Assembly (NCBI GenBank): GCA_036172015.1
Contig: JAVHSE010000031.1
Span: 1 to 16,213 of the forward strand
Length of the DNA: 16,213 nucleotides
Source: UBA7396 sp036172015
GTDB lineage: Bacteria > Patescibacteriota > Gracilibacteria > BD1-5 > UBA6164
Direction of reading: 5' to 3'
The notes under the pieces are model-generated. The model was not told where the DNA came from, did no database searches, and saw nothing but the letters and a program-made list of their open reading frames with translations. Position numbers and translations under genes: made by a program. Numbering within the stretch: the first letter of the stretch is position 1; every line of letters starts with the position of its first letter. This document shows positions 10,675 to 16,213 of the stretch, piece by piece.

Positions 10675-11781
10675 TTATTTACAATAATAAGTGTTTAAAA
10701 CAAAAGGACATTTGATATTTTTCTCTCATTTTTTAATTTGCTCACAGAGTCTTTGAATAATCTGTTCATATCAATCTTTTGATTCTGTTCTATATTGAAA
10801 AGTTTCAGTAATAAATGTATCATTCAAGTCATATCTTAATTTATAACTATATGATACACAATAAATATTTGTATTTAGATAAGAATCTCGTTTTTGAATT
10901 TGTATATTTTCATATCATTTTTTTGTTTTTTCCCAAAATTGAGCAAAACTTTTTAATTGCGATTTCGTTGATGATAAACAATTTTTTTTTGATAATAAAG
11001 AACAACTTTCTCTATACATTTTTACATTTCAAAATTCAAAATACGACTTTATTAATTCTTCTCCAAATAATTTCTGAGAAAATTCACTTCTATTATTAAA
11101 ATATGAATGAAATGGTTTTATTACTTCTCATCATTTTTTTATATATTCAGAGAATCAAAAATCAAGAATATTTCATTTACTTTCGACTTCATTATTTTTA
11201 ATTTGATTTAATTTTATATCACTTATTTTTTTATCATATTCATTCATCACTTTTTGTTCTTTCTTTTTTTCTTGTATTAATTCAGTTGTATTTATTTTAT
11301 TGAGATCATATATATATTGATTTTTTACATATTTGTCATCAAATTCAAAATAAAATTTTAAGTACAAAATACAGCTGACTCATAAAAATAGAACACATAA
11401 GTATATAAATACTTTTTCCCAATTAAAATTTATAGATTGTTTTTCTTTTATTTTTTCATCATCTAATATACTTTTTAAGTAATGTGATAAAGTAATTATA
11501 TTTTCTTTTCTATTATCACATTTTTTTAAAACAAGATAACAGGCTCATAATGTGAGTAAAACATCTCACTTTGGTCTTCCTCATGTGTTTTTTTCTATAA
11601 TAAAAAAGAAATTTTTATTTATTTTTTCAATATCACCTAAATCGTTTTTTGCTCTATTTATAGCTCCATAAAATCTTTCCCATTTATCATATCAAAATAT
11701 GTGCATAATTCCTCTTGCTGAATATACTTTTTCTCATCAAATATTTTGTAATTGAGATTCAAATTCACTTATGATATCCAT
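10675..11781 (-). CDS. Membrane-anchored protein with DinD-like N-terminal domain and cysteine-containing ectodomain
   Basis: 368 residues. Residues 1-100 match the N-terminal domain of the DinD encoded at the right edge of this window almost without gaps: SAR at 21-23, GY at 30-31, AI-x-RAK at 40-45, and LGACYLVLKKCDNRKENI against SRYACYLIAQNGDPRKEEI. A single hydrophobic helix follows (about 123-144, VFIYLCVLFLGVSCILYL). Next come a charged, probably coiled-coil segment (about 150-200) and a C-terminal domain with six cysteines (260, 268, 308, 345, 358, 367), which could be paired outside the cell. No signal peptide precedes the head, so the head should be cytoplasmic. No known complete protein comes to mind. 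It lies between recJ and galU on the same strand. Function unknown; a signal from outside to a nucleic-acid-related head is conceivable but unproven. Confidence 0.8.
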
Positions 11782-11782
11782 A

Positions 11783-11824
11783 TATATTAAAAACTAATAA
11801 AATAAATTATTAGTTTTTAATATA
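11783..11824. promoter_or_regulatory. 18-bp perfect hairpin abutting the start codon of the DinD-like membrane gene
   Basis: Arms 11783-11800 and 11807-11824 are perfectly complementary around a 6-base AATAAA loop. The hairpin ends one base before the ATG at 11781 and begins about 30 bases after the recJ stop. No T-run follows the stem on the minus strand, so it is not a textbook terminator. It takes up the place where a ribosome binding site would be, so it may act on translation, or serve as a weak recJ terminator. Confidence 0.7.
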
Positions 11825-11854
11825 ATGATTTTTTAATAAAATCAAATAAATATT

Positions 11855-13498
11855 CTAAATACAAATATCTATTATTTTTGCTTTTAATTGTTTTTTCCCC
11901 ATCCATTCATCCTCCATAAAATCAAAAATTATATCTATTTTATTCAGTCATTTCATTTTCTCAAAATAATCTCAAAATCAAAATCATAGTATATGAATAC
12001 CATATTTATTTTTTATAGTTATATGTTCAAGTGTCTTTCAAAGATATTCAACTTGTTGAATATCAAAATCTTTTAATAAAAAAACTGGCTTTAAATTTCA
12101 CATTCCATAAGGTTTAAACTTTTTAATCTTCTCTAAAAAATGAAATCAAAAATTTTCTGGTACTATTATTTTATCAATGGTTATAATTTTTTGATGGTGG
12201 GAAAAATCCAAATTATTTAATTCTTGTGTAAATTTATTTTTAAATTCTTCAAATTTATCTTTTGATATACTAAACCCTGCTGCTTGTTTATGTCCTCAAA
12301 AATGCAAAAAATAATCTTTGTATTTTTCTAAATATTCTACAATAGAAAAATATTCAGGGCTTCTACAACTGGCTACTAATTTTTCTCATTCATCTTTTAA
12401 AACTATGGATGGTTTATGAAATTTTTCAGTTAATCTTCATGCCACTATTCAAATAATTCCATGTTCAATTTCTTTACTGTGATAAAATATAATATTATTG
12501 GTAGTATCAGTTTTTTCGAGTGCATCAATAGTATATATTTTTGTAAGCTCTTTTCTTTTATTATTAATATTTTCTATATCTGCAATAACATCATCTATCC
12601 CCTCTCCATTATTTAAAATTAAATTTACAGCTTTATAAGCACTATCAAGTCTTCCAGCTGCATTCAGACGAGGTCAAATTAAAAATCAAAAAATATCAGC
12701 ATCCAAATCATCATTTATTTTTTCTTCTATTAATTTTTTTATTCACACAGAACGAGAATTTTTAATACGGCGAAGTCATTCTAAAACAATAATTCTATTT
12801 TCATCTATAAGAGGCATACAATCAGCAACTGTTCCAATAGCTGCTATATCAATTGTTTCTGTAAGATATTGAAATGATTGTTCTGGAGTAAATATTTTTT
12901 CACTCAGAGCCATCATTAATTTCAAAGCTACTCCAGCACCAGATAAAAATTTAAAAGGATATTCACAATCAAGTCTTTTTGGATTTATCAGTGCAATTGC
13001 TTCTTTTGGAATAACTTCAGGAACAGCATGATGATCGGTAATAATAATATCTATTCATAGACTTTTTGCATATTTTACTACTTCAATATCACGAGTTCCA
13101 CAATCAACGGTAATAACGAGCGAAACTCCTATTTTTGAGAGTTCATCCATAAAATAATTTTTCATACCATACCCATCAGTGATTCGATTTGGTAATCGAT
13201 AACTCGCTGGTAATCAAATTTTTTTGAAAAAATGCATGAGTATTGAAGTTGAAGTTACTCCATCGACATCATAATCACCAAAAATAATCACTCTTTCATT
13301 ATTTTGTTTCGCTTGTAAAATTCTCTTCACAGCTTTATCCATATCTTTGAGTAAATATGGATCATAGAGATCTTTTAGAGATTTATCGAGTTCATTATTT
13401 TGAAATCTTCCTGAAAGTATCTCTTCAATATCTTGTGACATGGTATTGAGATCATATTGTATGATATTTCATTTTATACTTATCTTTTCTTGTATCAT
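11855..13498 (-). CDS. recJ: Single-stranded-DNA-specific 5'-3' exonuclease RecJ
   Basis: 547 residues, normal for RecJ, which degrades single-stranded DNA in recombination and repair. The DHH domain has motif I FGDYDVDG (about 74-80), the PNRITDGYG segment, VDCG, IITDHHAVPE, SGAGVALKL, IGTVADCMPL and LIGPRLNAAGRLDSA. The DHHA1 domain has HFGGHKQAAGFSI. A C-terminal OB-like part ends at a TAG. UGA stands at the first glycine of GPRLN and of FGGH, both essentially invariant. Two CGA codons encode YRLPNR, where the second arginine is conserved in the family. I chose ATG at 13498 (MIQEK) over the internal ATG at 13441 (MSQDI) because the extra 19 residues are open and give a full-length N-terminus; neither has a good Shine-Dalgarno. 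Confidence 0.95.
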
Positions 13499-13510
13499 CT
13501 TTTGTATTCA

Positions 13511-13543
<33 letters not shown>

Positions 13544-13574
13544 TTGATTATACAATATCTCAATAAATTGCAAT

Positions 13575-13602
13575 AAAAAAAGAGGTGCAAAAATGCAACC
13601 TC
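13575..13602 (-). terminator. Intrinsic terminator after the 71-residue gene
   Basis: On the minus strand GAGG-T-TGCA pairs with TGCA-CCTC around a short T loop, with one bulged T, and is followed by seven T's (13575-13581). It starts eight bases after the TAA of the small gene and separates it from recJ. Confidence 0.8.
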
Positions 13603-13609
13603 AGATTTC

Positions 13610-13825
13610 TTACCCCCCTCAAAACTTTATTTTTATAAAGTCCTTGAGAGTTTTTGCCACTTCCCTCCCATGAAAGTAGACTCGATCATTTGAATCACCT
13701 AAATAATAATTGGAATCTCGACCGTTCACATAAACAGTCCGATCAGCACCTCCTTGGGAGGAAGGAACACGAACTCGTACTTTTCCACTATCGCTGGTTT
13801 CAAAGTAGTCATCAATATAAGCCAT
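13610..13825 (-). CDS. Short soluble hypothetical protein, 71 residues
   Basis: It starts at an ATG with the best Shine-Dalgarno in the window (AAGGAG, six-base spacing). The sequence is hydrophilic with beta-like alternation: GKVRVRVPSSQGG, DRTVYVNGRDSNYYLGD, NDRVYFHGREV. There is no signal peptide, helix or cysteine. The standard code would stop at TGA 13619-13621; with TGA = Gly the protein continues for three glycines (TGA GGG GGG) to a TAA. Base composition is visibly richer in G and C than its neighbours, and it uses CGA and CGG codons. It is monocistronic, with its own promoter and terminator, which suggests high expression. I do not recognise the family. An upstream in-frame ATG at 13843 is less likely because it would place the Shine-Dalgarno inside the gene. 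Confidence 0.8.
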
Positions 13826-13831
13826 GATTTT

Positions 13832-13837
13832 CTCCTT
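13832..13837 (-). promoter_or_regulatory. Shine-Dalgarno fixing the start of the 71-residue gene
   Basis: AAGGAG on the minus strand ends six bases before the ATG at 13825. It is stronger than any other ribosome binding site in the window and rules in this start over the ATG at 13843. Confidence 0.85.
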
Positions 13838-13859
13838 TTTCAATGAATCTCGGCACTAT

Positions 13860-13888
13860 ATAATACTATAAAAATACAAAAAATACAA
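13860..13888 (-). promoter_or_regulatory. Promoter of the 71-residue gene
   Basis: TTGTAT at 13888-13883 is a -35 candidate, followed by a 17-base spacer and TATTAT at 13865-13860 as -10. The -35 lies in the left arm of the long palindrome, and the predicted leader is about 28 bases. Confidence 0.5.
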
Positions 13889-13915
13889 AAAATTTTGTAT
13901 TTTTTGTATTTTTAT
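13868..13915. repeat. 48-bp near-perfect palindrome between divergent genes
   Basis: Arms of 23 bases (13868-13890 and 13893-13915) are perfectly complementary around AA at 13891-13892. Each arm holds two copies of a TAC-plus-A-run unit (ATACAAAA). It sits in the divergent gap between the 71-residue gene and the tRNA and overlaps the -35 region of both predicted promoters. It could also act as a bidirectional terminator for read-through from hsdS. Confidence 0.85.
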
Positions 13916-13921
13916 TATAAT
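13895..13921 (+). promoter_or_regulatory. Promoter of the tRNA-Arg gene
   Basis: A perfect TATAAT (13916-13921) ends 14 bases before the first base of the tRNA. A weak -35 candidate, TTGTAT, lies at 13895-13900 in the right palindrome arm with a short 15-base spacer. Confidence 0.5.
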
Positions 13922-13935
13922 CATTTCACTTTTTA

Positions 13936-14013
13936 GCCCTCATAGCTCAGTTGGAAGAGCGCTAGGCCGCGAACCTAGGTCCGTCGTGGGTTCGAACCCT
14001 GCTGAGGGCACCA
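13936..14013 (+). tRNA. tRNA-Arg, anticodon GCG (encoded CCA)
   Basis: The cloverleaf folds fully: acceptor stem 13936-13942 with 14003-14009 (seven perfect pairs), D stem GCTC/GAGC, a five-pair anticodon stem CTAGG/CCTAG, T arm with TTCGAAC loop, discriminator A and CCA encoded at 14011-14013. The anticodon loop is CCGCGAA, placing GCG at 34-36 (13969-13971), which reads CGC and CGU. C35, G36 and an A at position 20 agree with arginine identity. Two oddities: position 33 is C instead of the near-universal U, and the variable region counts to seven bases (GTCCGTC) instead of four or five. It is not the UGA-reading glycine tRNA, which would need UCA. Confidence 0.88.
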
Positions 14014-14034
14014 AATATGAAAAAGTATGTTTTG

Positions 14035-14080
14035 AAGAGCTTTATATGGCGAATTATCAGCTATATAGAGCTCTTTTTTT
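14035..14080 (+). terminator. Intrinsic terminator of the tRNA gene
   Basis: A 16-pair stem (14035-14050 with 14060-14075, with two G-T-type wobble positions) has a nine-base loop and runs into a T tract ending at 14080. It starts 21 bases after the tRNA CCA. Confidence 0.85.
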
Positions 14081-14111
14081 GAGTTCGCTATGAAACGAAT
14101 TTTTTAAAAAA

Positions 14112-15341
14112 TTATTTCACACTTACTTGTCCATTCATAAGCATAGGTAAAAGCCAATCTCTCAGTTCAGCAAGTTTTTGATTTTCTAAAATATTTTTAG
14201 AGATAATTTCTTTAAAATACAAAATTTCATTATATTTTTTAACAACCGTTTCATTATAAGCTACTTTATATTCAAGCAAATCATCAACTCAAATAACTGG
14301 CATTTTAGTTCATTTTGAATTAACAACTGCAAAATTAAATATACTATCTGAAATCATAGTTATCAATGCAAAATTATAATCACATTCATTTTTTACTTTA
14401 AACGAATGTACTGTTCATGTTACTAATCAATTAAAAGGAGAAAATCAAGCTTTTAATAAATATGGTCTTATTCATCAAAATAAGATATCATATTTATTAA
14501 GTTTAAATAAATTTGTACCAAATTTATCACTACTACTTTTATCATTTAAACACATAGTTCAACTTGGCATTACAGATAAATCGATTGTATCAATATCATG
14601 TTTTTCTCAATTTAAAGTAAACTTTTGATTATTTTTCTTTAATAATTCTTTCAATTTTTTCACTCCCCACCCTTCAGGAATTTCTCTTTTTAACTCTTCA
14701 CTCCAAACCATTTTTCAACCACTACTTTTATAAGGTTTTCAATTTTCATCTGGAAAATCAAACTGAACAAACCAATAATCATAAAGAGTTTTAGACATTT
14801 TTTCAAGCTCTGAATTTATTTTATTGTTGAGTTCTATTTTTGAGTCAAGATTTTTTAATATTGTAACTATACTTTTTTGTTTAATTAATTCATGATTAAT
14901 CTTAACATTAAAGTTTCTTATATCTACTAATAATAAATTTTTTTGAGCAGATCATACAGCGGATTGTATTAATCAATTAGTATAAAATTTTATTAAATAA
15001 TAAAAATATATATCATTTATTAACTCTATATTTGGCTTAAATAATGCAATACTTTTTTGAAATGTTGTGTTTAAAAGCTTAACATTATTACCATCTACAT
15101 ATAACATTTTTCATATTGTATCACCACTATTTGCAAAAAGAATATCTCATTCTTCTAATTTAGTTCTTTTGTGAGAATTTAAATAATCTTTATATGTAAT
15201 TTGACGAGCATTATTATAATTTATTTTATAACCATCTAAATCTTTTACACTAATAAAATAATAACCTGAATTTAATTCATTTTCGCAATCACCATGTACT
15301 CAATCTGTAATATTTTTAGTTATTTCAAATAATTTACTCAT
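14112..15341 (-). CDS. hsdS: Type I restriction-modification specificity subunit HsdS
   Basis: 409 residues. HsdS recognises the bipartite DNA target and holds the methyltransferase and restriction subunits. The first target-recognition domain spans about 1-150 (ITDGVHGDCE, EEGDILFANSGDTIG). The central conserved helix spans about 151-195 (IKQKSIVTILKNLDSKIELNNKINSELEKM in part, then LYDYWFVQFDFP). The second recognition domain spans about 215-365 (REIPEGW, YDILFGGIRPY), and the closing helix is ENQKLAELRDWLLPMLMNGQV. Both half-sites and both helices are present, so it appears intact. The glycine in TDGVH is UGA. ATG at 15341 lies 27 bases after the end of the dinD reading frame. hsdM and hsdR are not in the window and are expected beyond the right edge or elsewhere. 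Confidence 0.93.
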
Positions 15342-15368
15342 ATTTCAAACCTTTTTAATTACTAAAAA

Positions 15369-16186
15369 CTAATCTTTTTTCAAAAACTTTTTACTTTCTT
15401 GTTTAATCCTCTTTTTAGACTCTTTTATATTTTCAGAAGTTGACAATTTCTCTGGCATCGTTCATCAAAGCTCTTGTATCGTTTGTCTTATTTTTTTCAT
15501 ACATCATAATGAGTTGTATTCTCTTTATTTTCTCAAATAATATTTTCTCTTTTGAGCTTGGCTTCTGTTTGAGTGGCACGAAATAAATTTGCTGCAAGTT
15601 CTTCACTATTCATATGATCAAGTATTGCTTCTTTTGGTTGTAATTTTTTATTTGCATGAATATCTTTTTGCCTCATTCATCCATATAATCACATATATCA
15701 AAAATCTTGAAATTTTGCATAATTCATAACTCCAGCTTCTTTTGCTGCTTTGGCTAGATTTTTATTGTGTTCTTTCATTTCTTCCCTTAGAAAAACTCTT
15801 TTTGTATCTTCTATTAAAAGTTCGTTTATTTCTTGTTTTCTTGTTTGAATAGCAAAATAAGTTTGAGCTTTTGCTATTTCTTCTTTTCTTGGATCTCCAT
15901 TTTGTGCTATGAGATAACAAGCATATCTTGAAAGATGATAATCATTTATAATTTGTCCGTCAATTTCTCCGTATTGATTGCGAGATTTTTGGGGTTCGCT
16001 CACATCGGCGAAATGCAAACTTATATCTTGATTGCTATTTTCACAAGCCTTTTTTGCTCTTTCTATTGCAGGTAAAAATTTTCAATATTCACTATATCAT
16101 AGAAACTTGTATAAATCACGAGCAGACCAAAACTCTTGTCCGTGTTCATTTAGTTTTTTTATGTTTTCAAAAATGTTATTTGTCAT
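15369..16186 (-). CDS. dinD: DinD-like protein with an internal -1 frameshift
   Basis: DinD (DNA-damage-inducible protein D; in E. coli it counteracts RecA filaments) is often found inside type I restriction loci, as here beside hsdS. The ATG-started frame (16186 to 15488) gives 232 residues: FWSARDLYKFLGYSEY, HFADVSEP, YHLSRYACYLIAQNGDPRKEE, GYMGLYGGMRQKDIHANKK, then DHMNSEELAANLFRATQTEAKL and HYDVGKK, where it meets TAA. The missing C-terminus continues at once in the -1 frame: IRQTIQELGGTMPEKLSTSE and a lysine-rich tail ending at TAG 15369-15371. The joined protein is 272 residues, close to the E. coli length. The GG of ELGGTMPE is two consecutive UGA codons. The shift is at a seven-A run, so it could be programmed frameshifting, polymerase slippage, a real mutation or a sequencing error. 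Confidence 0.88.
15488..15497 (-). other. A-AAA-AAA slippery heptamer followed by UAA in dinD
   Basis: Read in the zero frame the mRNA is UGA AAA AAA UAA, so the heptamer A AAA AAA is in the exact X-XXY-YYZ phase for -1 slippage and abuts the stop. The -1 frame resumes the conserved DinD sequence. I did not identify a clear stimulatory structure just downstream. Confidence 0.6.
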
Positions 16187-16195
16187 AATATTTAG

Positions 16196-16206
16196 ATTAT
16201 ATTATA
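16196..16206 (-). promoter_or_regulatory. Possible -10 region for dinD-hsdS
   Basis: The minus strand reads TATAATATAAT, two overlapping perfect -10 hexamers that end nine bases before the dinD ATG. If used, the transcript would be leaderless or nearly so. The -35 region lies beyond the window, and the signal may be chance in AT-rich DNA. Confidence 0.3.
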
Positions 16207-16213
16207 AATTTTA

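Noticed and set aside
9590..11099. Plus-strand open frames at 9590-9823 and 10815-11099
   Set aside because: Antisense to the small membrane gene, the end of galU and the DinD-like membrane gene; no start signals or motifs.
11855..13498. recJ and other minus-strand genes as decayed pseudogenes
   Set aside because: All breaks are TGA codons, mostly at conserved glycines, and no TAA, TAG or frameshift interrupts them except in dinD; recoding explains this.
13936..14013. tRNA as the UGA-decoding glycine tRNA
   Set aside because: The anticodon is GCG, not UCA, and the identity bases fit arginine.
14016..14160. Plus-strand reading frame starting just after the tRNA
   Set aside because: It runs through the tRNA terminator hairpin and into the antisense of hsdS, with no motif or ribosome binding site.

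Overview
The window is strongly AT-rich and reads correctly only if UGA is translated as glycine. Under the standard code almost every minus-strand gene breaks into short pieces at TGA. With TGA = Gly the pieces join into full-length proteins, and many of the TGA codons fall on family-invariant glycines: RecJ LIGPRLNAAGRL and FGGH, the PKD WDFGDG motif, the S41 GKGSVQ motif and DinD ELGGTMPE. This is genetic code 25, known from Candidatus Gracilibacteria (BD1-5/GN02) and Absconditabacteria (SR1). CGA falls on conserved arginines in RecJ and in a membrane glycosyltransferase, which leans towards Gracilibacteria. All CDS coordinates below use TAA/TAG as the only stops.

Layout from left to right: the 3' end of a plus-strand gene (1-96) meets a minus-strand cluster (117-10613) at a bidirectional terminator. 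In transcription order the cluster is galU, a small two-TM protein, an S41 C-terminal processing protease, a secreted transglutaminase-like protein, a SpoU-family RNA methyltransferase, a 1072-residue secreted SLH-like/PKD/TSP3 protein, a GtrA-GT2 fusion and a multispanning GT-C-like membrane protein. Most gaps are 1-17 bases; the larger one is 91 bases, before the GtrA-GT2 gene. Upstream lie a membrane-anchored protein with a DinD-like head (10675-11781), recJ (11855-13498), a short hypothetical gene (13610-13825), a long palindrome with apparent divergent promoters, a plus-strand tRNA-Arg with its terminator, and a two-gene piece of a type I restriction-modification locus (dinD, hsdS) at the right edge.

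Inferred joint role: the 117-10613 cluster looks like a cell-envelope module. GalU would supply UDP-glucose, the GtrA-GT2 fusion would put sugar on a polyprenyl-phosphate carrier, and the GT-C-like protein would transfer it on the outer face. The repeat-rich surface protein is the obvious candidate acceptor, with the S41 protease and transglutaminase-like protein acting outside the membrane. The most unusual items are the membrane-tethered DinD-like protein, the dinD gene broken at a textbook -1 slippery heptamer followed directly by UAA, and the perfect 609-bp tandem duplication inside the surface-protein gene.
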